From NCBI GenBank assembly GCA_936450465.1, contig OW388296.1, forward strand, positions 18,208,526 to 18,272,525: DNA of 64,000 nucleotides. The letters run 5' to 3'. Below are positions 12,390 through 25,500 of the stretch, one piece after another. Source of the DNA: Gibbula magus (lineage: Eukaryota; Mollusca; Gastropoda; Trochida; Trochidae). The notes under the pieces are model-generated. The model worked only from the letters and a program-made list of their open reading frames with translations. It did no database searches and had not been told where the DNA came from. Numbering within the stretch: the stretch's first letter is position 1; each line of letters begins with the position of its first letter. The translations under genes were made by a program, and so were the position numbers.

Positions 12390-13244
12390 AAAACATTTGC
12401 TGTACATATTCTGTTGTAAATTTAAGAAATTTTTCAAAATTAGTCTAAGTTAGTTTCTTCAGATCTTTACTTTCAAGCCGTCATCTTAACACATATATCA
12501 GGGTTTACAATCAGTATAATTCCTTATGACAAGGTTTACAACTGTCTGTGTAAACCCTCCTGGCGGGAATTACAATGTTGTAAGTCCCTCGTACCGGGTG
12601 ATACGGTTTAGAAAGGTCGTTTCAAGTATCACGTTATATGGCTGGTAGGTTGACAAACCGCAGTAATCCTAACTCAGTGGAACATTATATAAATAAAATT
12701 TTCGTTTTCAAATTTTTAGATGATTCTATTACCAAACCACTTATATTTCTGACACAGTGTCTCACGTGGCAAATGGTAAGTTTAAAAATATTACAGGTTG
12801 TCATGATGCGTTTCCCAACTTATCTATATTATTTGCATTAGTTTGTATCATTACCACTGACGCTTACAAGGATCAATGGCTATTGTGGACTATTGCAAAA
12901 CATATCCTGCCCCAACCATCTGAATACATTACCTATCTGTATATAGAGCAACTTGAATAGTCATATTGTGGTGATCTGTTCACGTTGATATGCACGTGTA
13001 TTAATATACAGAACATCCGTGTACCCGTGCTCTCTAATAACTAATAACTAGTAACTAATTCCATAAATACATAAACAGAACGTGCATTAAGGTCGTGTTA
13101 TAATCATGGTCATAATGTCTGCTGTTTACAAAAGGCTGTTCGTTGTGATGGCAATGATAATGATAATGATAATTAATGCCATGATGATAGATACATTTGA
13201 TATGATCATGATACTGATAAAGATGATTGTAATGGTGTCCCAAT
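12390..13244. other. No recognised feature
   Basis: Two overlapping plus-strand ORFs of 67 codons (12638-12960) lack motifs. A GATAAT/ATGATG-rich stretch occurs at about 13140-13235. Nothing else was seen. Confidence 0.45.
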
Positions 13245-14085
13245 GAGTGACAGACTTTGCAAGGTTTGTAACTCTGGGAACGTCGAGACTGTGTACCACG
13301 TTTAGCTGATTTGTGAAAAGTTATAATATCTGCCAGCGATGTTCTTCAAATGCTGATTCATGTTTCACCACTAAATTTGCTGATGATGCTGCAGTGGTAG
13401 GCCTAATAGGGGAATCGGAAGTTTCTACAGATCTGAGATGTTAAGATTTATAGATTGGTGTAAAACTAATTCTTTATATTTGAACGTTCAAAAAACTAAA
13501 GAAATGGTTATTGATTTTAGAAGAACTAACTCTCATTATATTCTGTAAGCATTGATGGACATGATATAGAAGAGTAAATGAATATAAGTATTTGGGTACT
13601 ATCCTAAACTCTCCTGGAATGAGAACAGTGAGAAGCTATATAAAAATGGACAGCAATGTTTACATTTCTTGTGGAAACTAAAAGACTTCAAAATTGACCA
13701 AACCATCATGATGTTATTTTAAAGAATCTTCATTCAAAATGTCATAACGTTTAACTTTTTAAGTTGGTACGGAAACCTGTCTGTTCAAAACAAACAAAAA
13801 TTGGCAAAAATCGTTAATACGGCTTCTAAAATAATTGGGCTTCCTATTGAAACTATCGGCAGTTGTTATGAGCAGCAGTTATAAAAAAAAAGCAAACAAA
13901 ATTCGATTCGACGTATCCTGTTTTTTTTCGGAATATTCAATACTACCTTCTGGACGTAGACTGCGAATGCCGACTTTTAGAACAATCAAGTTTCGCCAAT
14001 CATTCATTCCTTGCAGCATTAGAGAAATAAATTCTGATAAGTGAAATGTTGCACGATAAACGCTTTCATGTATATCATTGTATGT
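13245..14085 (+). pseudogene. Decayed LINE reverse transcriptase, 3' part
   Basis: Translating across frames shows LINE hallmarks. Near 13375-13405 stands FADDAAVVGL, the RT active-site block with its two aspartates. It is followed by WCKTNSLYLN..KTKEMVIDFRR, then EYKYLGTILNS near 13590, and finally an open stretch at 13835-14044 with LPSGRRLRMP and FIPCSIREIN. That last pair is typical of the C-terminus of some CR1/L2-like LINEs; the exact clade is unsure. Several stops and frameshifts show it is dead. The first 70 bp (CKVCN..ETVYHV..IC) look like a zinc-knuckle C-terminus of a different LINE, so this is probably two fragments side by side. A short (TGTA)n tail lies near 14080. Confidence 0.7.
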
Positions 14086-14400
14086 ATGTATGTTTAAGTA
14101 AAATTCATTGTGGAATAGGATAGTGATTTGCGAATGTTAACTCCATAGGTTTCGCTTGGATCCATGATTGGGTAACAGTGTCGATTTACTGCAACGTTGC
14201 ATTAATTCATTTGACCTTTTTGATTTGATTATGTGGTCTTATTACGTGTTTATGTTGAGAAATATCCATACGTGAGGTTCCTTGATTATTGGTTTTGAGT
14301 ATTATTGGTATAGATTTACGGGTGCTGTGACATAGTGCTTTTAAGGTGAAATTTGAAAAGATATGGAAATTATGTTAGTATGTAAAGATTATTACCCGAG

Positions 14401-14508
14401 AAAGTGTGTCATATGACTTTTACGAAACGAGTGTTTTGTATTGCCCGAGCGAGAGCGAGGGTTATACACAAATGTGCACGAGTTTCGTAAAAGTCAATGA
14501 CACACTTT
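14401..14508. mobile_element. Imperfect hairpin, core GCCCGAGCGAGAGCGAGGG
   Basis: The left arm 14401-14433 (AAAGTGTGTCATATGACTTT and onward) pairs with the right arm 14477-14508 with only a few mismatches or indels. Between them is a GC-rich core with GCCCGAGCGAGAGCGAGGG. The architecture resembles the hairpins at 11955, 17198 and 32769, although the arms are unrelated in sequence. CRE-like TGACGTCAC occurs downstream at about 14606. Confidence 0.75.
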
Positions 14509-14629
14509 AAAGTATGATAATGTCTTTATTATGATCCATTTTATTCGCGTAAAAATAGCCAGAAAACGGCACACTTCTCTTGCCACGCCAAGCTACATGT
14601 ACAGTGACGTCACGAACAATCGTTTTATG

Positions 14630-14735
14630 ACATACATACATACATACATACATATAAACATTTGTATAGCGCCAATATCCAGCTAAGCTCAGCTGCTCAA
14701 AGGCGCTCTGTTTTCCGTCACACGTCACGTCACAG
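14630..14735 (-). repeat. L2-like LINE/SINE 3' tail
   Basis: On the minus strand this reads GCGCCTTTGAGCAGCTGAG, then TTGGCGCTATACAAATGTTT, then a (TATG)n microsatellite. A GCGC..TATA-AATGTT segment ending in a simple repeat is the usual form of L2-type LINE 3' ends and of SINEs that borrow them. The intact LINE at 59.8 kb ends in the same style. It may be part of a larger non-autonomous element that includes the hairpin at 14401. Confidence 0.6.
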
Positions 14736-14889
14736 ACGACAGAATACGGGAAATCGCGGTGAAACTATGGTTGCTAGGCAAACGTGATATGTGCACATGT
14801 GCTCATATCAATAATATTAACTCGGTGATTTTTAACCATATGGGTAATAAAAGATGTTATCGGTTTTGTATACCATCTTTGACTCTAAG

Positions 14890-15110
14890 TTGATGACGCA
14901 TCGTTACTGTCTGATGTCATAAAACAAGCCAGAAAAACACCGCCTGGTTAAGGAGAAACGACGAGTTTTTTTGAAAGCCCTGTTTTTCAGAGACATCAAC
15001 AGATACTGTTAAAAAAATACAAATCAAGTTTAGATGATTTCTATGTTTCAGTCGTATCTATCCCCCGTGGATGGAGTATCTTGCATTTTTTGTGGTATAG
15101 TTTCGTTTGC
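14890..15110 (-). repeat. Dispersed repeat family B, copy 3
   Basis: Best preserved against copy 2 at 9540-9735 when reverse-complemented: AAAATGCAAGATACTCCATC, ATACGACTGAAACATAG, CTAAACTTGATTTGTA, AACAGTATCTGTTGATG. It also shares the CTCCTTAACCAGGCGG end. Non-coding. Confidence 0.65.
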
Positions 15111-17197
15111 CCAGGGTGTCATGTGATCTTCTTTGGACCAATCAAAATTGACCAAAATATTCGATTATATCATCATAATTATTATTATTTCTATCTATTG
15201 GCCATGTTGTACATAGGGCAGTTGACCCACACCGTTGTACTGAAAATATATAGAATATTGATAGACGATGTTTCTACCCATTATGATTATGACAAACATC
15301 TCTTGTTCATAACATACCTACACTATAGCTAACAAACTAATAAAGACAACTTCAACCGTTTGCGGCCTTCAGGTTCCTAAGGATTATACATAGTACTAGT
15401 ATATAGGCTGCTTAACTACTCTACATCACGATAGACAGCAATTTGAGACAACAAGAAAATCGGTAAATTAAATGTAAAATTTGAATTCTGTTGACGTACT
15501 TAATCCAACTCTGACGTCACAGACTTCAAGGCTGAATATATCGCCGGTGATATATCGGTCTCGATCGGAATGGTTCTTGTGAAAGCTGTGATGTCACCAC
15601 ATGCATCTGTGCGCACTGAATGTGAAGAAATACAATCCTATCGATTGGTTCTTCGACAGAATGCCATTTATAAGGTTTTGTCAACACATTTTACTCAAGA
15701 AATTATTAAAGTATTTTATCAAGTCTCTGACTTTAATGGAAGTGACAATTGGTTTTAAAAAATAGTGGCTTATGTCTATTTTTGCATGCACGTATGCGTT
15801 GAAAACTCGATGATATATGGATTCTATGGTATTAAGGTGTGGACACTGAACTATCGAACTGCCAATATTATCGTAATATCATAATTATGAAACCTCTAGT
15901 GATATGTTTCTCATGTTTTTGACCGTATTAAGTTTAATATCAGTTTCTTGACTTATACAGGTCTTCACGTCTCTGTAGTTAAGAATATAAACAATGTAAT
16001 ATTAACTATACTGATCGACCGCGGAAGACATTTCAATGTAATACCGCTTGTCTAATACCAAATCATTTTCATTTGTTAATAAAATTATTGAATGGAATAT
16101 TGTTTAGCATCATCCATGTATGTACTCTGTCCACAAACGCGAATATCACAAGAATCAATAATGCGAATCAAAATTACATAAATAGTTCCCAAAATGTTCC
16201 AAAATCATCATTTGCTTCGTTTACGTCCGCTTGTCAAAACAGCCACTTCTAACCGGGTTACAGAGGACTTATCAATGTCCTTATCAAGCGCTACAGGCAT
16301 GTTCTCTACAACAATGGACCTGATTGGATTATAGGGGTGTAGTGAGGCACTGAACCTCTCTGCACTAGCCTACACGTGACCTGCAATAGTTGTTTGCCGA
16401 ACGATCTCCACTCGGTGGCAACAAATCAATATTCTATAAATGAGTTTCTACATCTCCCCTGGAATCAAGATTTCCGGACTTCCTGTCTGAGGGAAGCATA
16501 TATGATAAACTGGAGTGATGCAAGTAACACATATCACCTCGTCACTGTTGAGAATCAACCATTCCATCTTGTATAGTTGTACAAGGAGACGTAAATGTAC
16601 GAATATACCACATTGAATAACATCTGCTATCACGTCGTTGATGGGTTAATTTTAAAGCTGTTATATCGAAACGTCGAGTATTTGTAACGTTACGTTCTGA
16701 GATATTCCATGAATGTATGAACAAATTATATAATTGTTGTTTGTTGCATGCTTGCATGTTTACGTTAAAAGAAATGCCATTTATTATATGAAGAATGTCA
16801 CATTGTTAAGTTTGGGATCAAACTATCTGCAATAGTAAAGACCATAATTACAAAAAAAATACCATTGCAGATATTGTAAACTCGCATATGACAATGTTAC
16901 ACATGTTTAAATTACACGTGTACATAATTGACACTTACAGGCCGCACCATCCATTTCAATTGTGCTTTCACAAAGTGTATATTTGTATGAATACGACTAT
17001 GTTCAAGTAGATAGTGTTTCCATCTTGCTTAATCCATGATCACATACTCTTTATTGTGTTTATTGTGTTACATGAAGCCACTGTTCATTGACTGCCCCAT
17101 TCAGGATGGTCGTCAGGCTTTTGAGATTCTTTGGTTGTTGACTTTAGAGTTTACTTTGTTTCAGGAAAAATATATTTTAACTTGGTATATGTGTATT
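15111..17197. other. No recognised feature
   Basis: Several ORFs of 61-83 codons on both strands overlap one another and carry no recognisable motif. No tandem array or long inverted repeat was seen. Confidence 0.5.
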
Positions 17198-17346
17198 TAA
17201 GAAATAGAAGACGAGTTGGCGTGCTTTATCGTTGAATAAAACATAGCAGGGAGCATAAAACACGAAGGGCGCAGCCCTGAGTGTTTTATGCTCTCTGCTA
17301 TGTTTTATTCTACGATAAAGCACAACAACGAGTCTTCTATTTCTTA
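17198..17346. mobile_element. Near-perfect 65-bp-arm hairpin, core GGGCGCAGCCC
   Basis: The left arm 17198-17263 and right arm 17281-17346 pair at close to 90% over about 65 bp (TAAGAAATAGAAGACGAGTT outermost, GAGCATAAAACAC innermost). The loop is only 17 nt and contains the perfect palindrome-like GGGCGCAGCCC. It is the longest stem of its kind in the window. Downstream at 17480-17540 there are TGACGT words. It looks like a fold-back MITE. Confidence 0.85.
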
Positions 17347-18529
17347 TATGAGATGGCCTTTAACAGTAACTCGCTTTTATATTAAAAAACCGTGGAGAAA
17401 TTATGTTGTTTGTAAAAACTATTTTTCAAAAATATTAATGTCTCCCGTCGTAGAACACATTCGCTAGCATTGAACAATCAACGTGACGTTACATATGACG
17501 TCATTTGCTAAGCGACGGCTCTAACTGACGTCTAAAATCACGAACATGTTTTATTGTCTCATACAGCACGCCGTCGGTCCCATTGACCGCCTGTGTCTTA
17601 TTGCCATGGGTATCTAATATATGATCATAATGCAACTCTTGTGATACTCGGGTTTAGAAACGTCAACGTTAACCCTTCGTTTGTAAACTCTGCACTTTTA
17701 TCAATAAGCTCCGAAGGACTCTTTGTGAAGACATCTATGACGGGTAAATTGTGAAGCCCACGTAACAAGCATGAGCAGCGTGGCCATAGCATGTGTAGTT
17801 CTTGCTGTGTTAATGACTATCGGCAGTTTTTGATTCCTTACCGTGAATCCATTGCTGTATTTTCAATTACAAATATTTGCACTCAGCTACCATTGTCAAC
17901 ATAAGAGATAGTACCGGTGGTTGTTTGGCTACGGTTATAATTGCAGGATACACCACTGATCACCGAGGCCTGGTAACTGATTTATAGATGCAGAGGCTTC
18001 CCGGATTTTCCGTTGCAGTAGGGAGTGGCGCAAGTACACTGGTTCCTGGGGAATGTCTACTTGGACAGGGAAGGGATGTAGAGGGATTGGATATCGTATC
18101 TTATTTCTAAAATACGCCTTCAAAATATATCAATCAATTGTACAAGAGTGTGAGCTGTCATGGTGGATTATATCAGGGTCAAATAATCATAACTTACATG
18201 TATTTTAAATGAAATGTTGAACTTTAGTAATAGAATTTTTTTTTTATATAGTATTATAATTATATTTTATGTTTAGTCTGTCTGTTTCTGGATATTATAT
18301 TGTATTGTACCTTTTCTTCTTATTCTATCATTGTGAAAATACATGTATCAGTCGGTAATAGATGTAGTAGACTGAATTTTACAATAAGTTAATTTAATTA
18401 CAGGTAAAACTGTCAACACTAGTCTTGCCGGTCATTATCTTTATATTCTAAAACACATAGCTTCTATTGCTCTAGCTTAAGGTCACGGGTTCCGTACCTG
18501 TTGTACATCGCTATACGAGTAGGGTGGAG
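17347..18529. other. No recognised feature
   Basis: Apart from TGACGT-type words near 17480-17540, which may belong to the preceding fold-back element, no repeat or credible coding region was seen. Confidence 0.45.
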
Positions 18530-18560
18530 TGAGTGAGTGAGTGAGTGAGTGAGTGAGTTA
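18530..18560. repeat. (GAGT)n tract, 3' tail of the LINE
   Basis: Seven to eight GAGT units. On the minus strand they form the terminal (ACTC)n tail immediately after the LINE 3' UTR, so the microsatellite was most likely generated by the retrotransposon's own 3'-end replication. Confidence 0.85.
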
Positions 18561-20541
18561 TTGTTTAACGCAGCTTCGGCAGTATTGCAACCATTAGCGG
18601 CGAGATATTTAATTTATTTGCCTAATTTAAAAAAGAAAATTGCAATTGAATAACAGAACACGGCACGAAATCCGCAAAAACATCAGCATATTATCACAAG
18701 TTGAATAAAAGCTGATAATGAAAAGTTAAAATTTACAATTTGTCAATAAGGTGTATAGCCTTTAGAAAATCTAAAACACGATGCTCACCGAAATGAGTAA
18801 AAACTGGACTGATTGAAATAGAAGGATTAATGTTTCCCTGATATGTGCAGTGTCCCAACACTCACATAAAATGTGTTTGATTTTGAGAGGACACTGACAG
18901 GGTATACATACCGGGGGATCTCCCCCCTTTAAAAGATATGAGTGAGTAAGATGCGAGTGTCCAATACGACATCGTCGTAGGACACAAGCTTCTTGCCGGG
19001 TAAAAGAGGATAAACATTTGTAACCTAAATGAGGTTGAATAGTGTGAGGTTTGTTATGTTGTTGTTGGTCCCATTGGGACTTTCAACGTTGTTTAATGTA
19101 AGATTTGATAGCAGGTTTAGAATCTGTATAAGGAACTTTAGCAGTAGAAATATGTTTGAGGTTTAATGCTGATTTAGCTACTGAGTCAGCTTTAGTATTA
19201 CCTCTAATACCCATAAGGCTAGGAAGCCAGCAGAAGACGATGTCACATTGGAGACAAGAATTATGGAGTAATAAAATATCCCTGATAATTGGGTGATCAC
19301 TTTTACAATTTTTTCATTGCCTGTAAGCAAGAAAGTGAATCAGAAAAGATGATGTAATTATTGGGAGTTGAGTTTTTAATGTGATGGACGGCCTTAAGAA
19401 TGGCCTTAGCTTCTGCAGTAAAGATGATGCTGCCATCATGCAGCCTTGAAGCATATGTTGTTGAAGGAGTCACAGTTGCTGCTGCAACTGTGGGGCCATC
19501 CTTTGAACCGTCAGTGTAAATTGGTTTATAATCTGCGAAGAAATCACGTAGTTCAAAAAATGCTTGTTGAAATATTAATTGGTCTGTATTTGATTGTTTA
19601 TGAGTAGATAGAGAGAGGTTGACACGGGGCCTGACCAACTGCCATGGCGGAGTGGCAAGCAGACCGTGCTCTGCTATTGTTGCTAGGTCGATATCAGAAC
19701 CTCAACATGTTGTTGAAGTCTGATACCGAGTGGTGGAATTGCTTTAGGTTTTGAGTTATACAACTGCTGGTATTCTGGATTGAATACGCAGTTGTATGCA
19801 GGATTGGAAGGGTTTGATTTAAGTTTAGTTATATATTGAAGTGCTAGCTTGATGCGCCGATCTTCAAGAGATGGCTCATCAGCTTCAACGTAAAGGCTTT
19901 CAACAGGTGAAGTTCTGAAGGCCCCAAGACAAAGCCTGAGACCATGGTGGTGGATTGTATCTAGCATTTTGATATATGAGGGGCAGGCGGATCCATATAT
20001 TATGGATCCATAATCCAATTTGGAGCGGATGAGTGATCGATAGAGATGAAGAAGAGTTTCTTCATCTCCACCCCATTTATTATTTGAAACGACCTTTAAA
20101 AGGTCTAATTAATGCCTTTAAGCATTTAGCTTTAAGGCTTTTAATGTGTGGGATAAATGATAATTTACTATCAAATGTGAGACCAAGAAACTTGACCTCA
20201 GGAACGACTTTGATGGGAGTTTTATCCAGAAATAGTTCTGGATCTTGGTGCATTTTGTGCATATTGCAAAAATGCACACAAGATTTTTTAGCTTTGGAAA
20301 ATTTGAAGCCGTTTTCCAGCGACCATTGATGGATTTTATTGAGGCAGAGTTGCAATTGGCGCTCGATTGATAGCATATTTTGCCTCTGCAGGAAACTCCA
20401 AAATCGTCCACAAAAAGTGAACCATCTGTATGGTCATTTAAGACTTTAGCCAAGCTGTTGATTTTGATGCTAAATAATGTGACAGATAAAATGCTACCTT
20501 GTGGGACACCCATTTCTTGATCAAAGAAGTCAGAAAGGGTG
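18530..20541 (-). pseudogene. 5'-truncated RNase H-bearing LINE (I/Nimb-like)
   Basis: Minus-strand remnant of a non-LTR retrotransposon ORF2 in at least five frame segments. In order: RT with GVPQGS and the FVDDF active site (about 20540-20080); a connection segment with LDTIHHHGLRLCLGAFRTSP (20018-19683); an RNase H domain with YTDGSK near the start, conserved acidic residues, and DIVFCWLPSLMGIRGNTKADS at its end (19638-19170); then a C-terminal segment with RIGHSHLTH and a C-x-C..H..C knuckle (about 19000-18800). RNase H places it in the I/Nimb-like group. The 3' UTR ends in GCGTTAAACAATAACTCACT and then (CACT)n, seen on the plus strand as (GAGT)n at 18530-18560. The 5' half, including the endonuclease, is absent, as expected of aborted reverse transcription. 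Confidence 0.85.
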
Positions 20542-21794
20542 GAACATTATAAATTCGTAGCAGTACAACCGGTGGTTCGCTGGTTGCAGCCCACGCTCGT
20601 AGGTTTCATCGCAGTTCACATCCTCAGTGATATTACAACCTTTCTTCCTCCCTCCCCGTTCTACCGTCATGTAAGTCAGTGAAAGCAGTCTTAAACCATC
20701 ATTCCCCTCACCGGGTGTTACACTGAAAAGGTTTTCACTTATATATGTCCTGCTGAACCGATGGCACCTGGTTTCCATAGAAACATCCATACGGAAAATT
20801 AGAAACGTGTTATAACTGCGACTCAAAATACAATGGAAATTTTTATTCACGAGTTCATAAAAGGGGTCCAACAAGTGGTTAGAGAACATGGACCCACACA
20901 GATAACGACAGCACTACATTGTCTGGTGGTTATGTCGCAATGTTTATCTTCAACATACCTGCACTCACACCTGTTATCAATTCACACATGCCAGCATGAA
21001 GCAAGCCTATCTGGGCAATCTGCCAAGCAATTGTGTGTCAGGCAAAACCAAATTAAACTGTTTCAGGACACTTTAAGGGATACAATTAAACAGCAATCTT
21101 ACTGTTCAAGGTCAAATTGTGCTGCCACACCCGGGAGTAACAGTGAATGATAGATTTGACATAGTCTTGAACAAGCTGTCACAAGGTATCAAGAACTGAT
21201 CTAAATTTATCGGTGAACTTGGCATTTTAACTATAATGAGTTTATGACAAATTAGAACATTATCATACAAGTCGTGATATTTGTGCAGTAGTAAATGCGT
21301 ATATCTACGACCCCTTTTCTCATTAAAATTCTATATTTGAATAATTCATAACTAAAAAGGTCCTTTGTAATGCCAAATTTCAATTCTGTAATTATAACAC
21401 AAATGTCCTCTTCATGTCATGTGTTAAAATTGATGTCCTACCCTAGGCACCCGACGTTACTAACTTTTGCATGGTGCAAAACCAATGGAAAGGGGGCATA
21501 TATGTTAATAAACATAAAATGTATAACTCATTATGGATGTTTCATCTTGTAGTGTTCTACTTGCAGTGCGTGTAGACCATATACTTGATACTTCACGTTC
21601 CTTTGAAAACGTGACGAAACAACCTAGTTTTTAGAACTATATATTTGAATTGTTTATATAAAACAAATAAAATATATGTGAGTTGACTCCATTATCATTC
21701 ACGTTTATGACATACAAACCGTTACATGCTTAAGTTTCGAATCGATATAATATGGTTTAATGAAAGTAAATTTATGTTATTGCAACATTTAGAA
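20542..21794. other. Unassigned sequence with two ORFs
   Basis: A 119-codon minus frame (20530-20889) and a 105-codon plus frame (20833-21150) overlap at their ends. Neither has a recognisable domain. The plus frame is rich in H, Q, S and C. The stretch is richer in GC than the flanks up to about 21150 and could be part of another decayed element. Confidence 0.3.
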
Positions 21795-22140
21795 TTTAGA
21801 GAATAGAGAATAGCTTTACTTCGAGAATTCAAGGCCACTGGCCCATAGTACATATTGTGTACATATTGTGCATGCAGATACAGAGAAAATAGTGATTAGA
21901 AATCTTCTCCACGGATCTTGAAAACATTGACAATATATTTGGTAATGGACAATTGAGTGATATTGTTCTTATCATTAAGGAGCATTTTGACACCTTTTAA
22001 ATTCTTAAAATTAGATTGTAGAATAGGTTGACATTGTTGACGTAGTTATTCTAAAAAAGGACAGTAAAATATAATATGGACTTCATCTTCATTTACAATT
22101 TACTTCATATGGAACAACCCGGTTTGTAAATTAAGTGGTA
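21795..22140 (-). pseudogene. LINE C-terminal zinc-knuckle scrap and 3' UTR
   Basis: On the minus strand, around 22100-22040, translation gives NEDEVHIIFYCPFLE then LRQQCQP after a stop, followed by further LKGVKMLL..NNITQLS-like residues. The pattern E-D-E-x-H-F/I-x3-C-P-x-Y/L-x3-LR is the C-terminal zinc knuckle seen in many invertebrate LINEs. The 3' UTR has TATGGGCCAGTGGCCTTGAA and ends in CTATTCTCTATTCTC. The plus-strand copy at 51425-51790 has the same order of elements. Stops show it is dead. Confidence 0.6.
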
Positions 22141-22554
22141 AGTTAAATTAAAACAGCAATCCATACATTTTATTATTATTATTATACATTACACATGGTC
22201 ATATTACATTAATGACATGAAGTGCCACTTGCAGTAAGACACATTTCACAGTGTTGTTATAATTAATTAAAATCTTATAACTTGGCGATTTACTAAACAA
22301 AGTAATTCTCTTTTCATCTTTAACACACACAACGCTAGAGTGAGATGACCTTTCAATCGATGTAACGCAACTGATGATGCAAATATCCTTCTATACGAAA
22401 ACAATGGTTAGTGATTTAGATGTACTTTAGCGATGAATTGGTACATTTGATTTCGCACCTCTCGTCCAGTGTGCTTGATCCACTACATACTCTGGCTAAT
22501 CTACTATTAAAATTGATTAAATATACAACCTTTCTAAGAACAGAATTGAAAAGC
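22141..22554. other. No recognised feature
   Basis: Short AT-rich spacer between the LINE scrap and the satellite. No credible ORF or repeat was seen. Confidence 0.5.
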
Positions 22555-25500
22555 TAGTGGAGTGTCTGAGGAAGTGAAATACACATGTATATGCATGCGT
22601 GGTAAGAAACAAGTGGATTGTCTCAGGTAGAAGTGTCCCATCGAGCCTGTTTGGAAACTAAAGGTTTGTCTCAAAATTGGAGGCGTCCTCAGTCTGTTCA
22701 ATGAGCTGTACATCGGGTACCTGTTTGGAAACCAATGGTTGTCACTTGTAGGACTGTTTCTCTGTTCAATCAGCTGTTCCTCGGGTACCTGTTTTACAAC
22801 CAATGGTTGTCACTTGTAGGAATGTTTATCTGTTCAATGAGCTGTACATCGGGTACCTATTTGGAAACCAATGGTTGTCACAAGGAATGTTTCTTTGTTC
22901 AATCGGCTGTACATCGGGTACCTGTATGGAAACCAATGGTTGTCACTTGTAGGAATGTTTCTCTGTTCAATGAGCTGTACCTCGGGTACCTGTTTTACAA
23001 CCAATGGTTGTCACTTGTAGGAATATTATCTGTTCAATGAGCTGTACATCGGGTACCTATTTGGAAACCAATGGTTGTCACTTGTAGGAATGTTTCTTTG
23101 TTCAATCAGCTGTACATCGGGTACCTGTATGGAAACCAATGGTTGTCACTTGTAGGAAATGTTTCTCTGTTCAATCAGCTGTACATCGGGTACCTGTTTT
23201 ACAACCAATGGTTGTCACTTGTAGGAATGTTTATCTGTTCAATCAGCTGTACATCGGGTACCTGTTTGGAAACCAATGGTTGTCACAAGGAATGTTTCTT
23301 TGTTCAATCGGCTGTACATCGGGTACCTGTATGGAAACCAATGGTTGTCACTTGTAGGAAATGTTTCTCTGTTCAATCAGCTGTACATCGGGTACCTGTT
23401 TTACAACCATTGGTTGTCACTTGTAGGAATGTTTATCTGTTCAATCAGCTGTACATCGGGTACCTGTTTGGAAACCAATGGTTGTCACAAGGAATGTTTC
23501 TTTGTTCAATCGGCTGTACATCGGGTACCTGTTTGGAAACCAATGGTTGTCACAGGGAATGTTTCTTTGTTCAATCAGCTTCACCTCGGGTACCTGTATG
23601 GAAACCAATGGTTGTCACAGGGAATGTTTCTCTGTTCAATCAGCTGTACATCGGATACCTGTTTGGTAACCAATGGGTGTCACTTGTAGGAATGTTTCTC
23701 TGTTCAATGAGCTGTACATCGGGAACCTGTTTGGCAACCAATGGTTGTCACTTGAAGGAATGTTTCTCTGTTCAACCAGCTTCACCACGGGTACCTGTAA
23801 GGAAACCAATGGTTGTCACTTGTAGGAATGTTTCTCTGTTCAATCAGTTGTTCCTCGGGTACCTGTATGGAAACCAATGGTTGTCACTTGTAGGAATGTT
23901 TCTATGTTCAATCAGCTGTACATCGGGTACCTGTCTGACAACCAATGGTTGTCACTTGTAGGAATGTTTCTCTATACAATCAGCTGTACATCGGGTACCT
24001 GTTTGGTAACCAATGGTTGTCACTTGTAGGAAAGGTTTCTCTGTTCAATCAGCTGTACATCGGATACCTATTTGGAAACCAATGGTTGTCACAAGGAATG
24101 TTTCTTTGTTCAATCGGCTGTACATCGGGTACCTGTATGGAAACCAATGGTTGTCACTTGTAGGAATGTTTCTCTGTTCAATGAGCTGTACCTCGGGTAC
24201 CTGTTTTACAACCAATGGTTGTCACTTGTAGGAATATTATCTGTTCAATGAGCTGTACATCGGGTACCTATTTGGAAACCAATGGTTGTCACAAGGAATG
24301 TTTCTTTGTTCAATCAGCTGTACATCGGGTACCTGTATGGAAACCAATGGTTGTCACTTGTAGGAAATGTTTCTCTGTTCAATCAGCTGTACATCGGGTA
24401 CCTGTTTTACAACCAATGGTTGTCACTTGTAGGAATGTTTATCTGTTCAATCAGCTGTACATCGGGTACCTGTTTGGAAACCAATGGTTGTCACAAGGAA
24501 TGTTTCTTTGTTCAATCGGCTGTACATCGGGTACCTGTATGGAAACCAATGGTTGTCACTTGTAGGAAATGTTTCTCTGTTCAATCAGCTGTACATCGGG
24601 TACCTGTTTTACAACCAATGGTTGTCACTTGTAGGAATGTTTATCTGTTCAATCAGCTGTACATCGGGTACCTGTTTGGAAACCAATGGTTGTCACAAGG
24701 AATGTTTCTCTGTTCAATCGGCTGTACATCGGGTACCTGTTTGGAAACCAATGGTTGTCACAGGGAATGTTTCTTTGTTCAATCAGCTTCACCTCGGGTA
24801 CCTGTATGGAAACCAATGGTTGTCACAGGGAATGTTTCTCTGTTCAATCAGCTGTACATCGGATACCTGTTTGGTAACCAATGGGTGTCACTTGTAGGAA
24901 TGTTTCTCTGTTCAATGAGCTGTACATCGGGAACCTGTTTGGCAACCAATGGTTGTCACTTGAAGGAATGTTTCTCTGTTCAACCAGCTTCACCACGGGT
25001 ACCTGTAAGGAAACCAATGGTTGTCACTTGTAGGAATGTTTCTCTGTTCAATCAGTTGTTCCTCGGGTACCTGTATGGAAACCAATGGTTGTCACTTGTA
25101 GGAATGTTTCTATGTTCAATCAGCTGTACATCGGGTACCTGTCTGACAACCAATGGTTGTCACTTGTAGGAATGTTTCTCTATACAATCAGCTGTACATC
25201 GGGTACCTGTTTGGTAACCAATGGTTGTCACTTGTAGGAAAGGTTTCTCTGTTCAATCAGCTGTACATCGGATACCTGTTTGGAAACCAATGGTTGTCAC
25301 AAGAGGAATGTTTCTTTGTTCAATCAGTTGTTCCTCGGGTACCTGTATGGAAACCAATGGTTGTCACTTGTAGGAATGTTTCTCTGTTCAATCAGTTGTT
25401 CCTCGGGTACCTGTATGGAAACCAATGGTTGTCACTTTTAGGAATGTTTCTATGTTCAATCAGCTGTACATCGGGTACCTGTTTGACAACCAATGGTTGT

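Noticed and set aside
18440..18500. GGGTTCCGTACC as a tRNA B box next to the (GAGT)n tract
   Set aside because: It lacks the TTCGA core and no A box or cloverleaf is visible.
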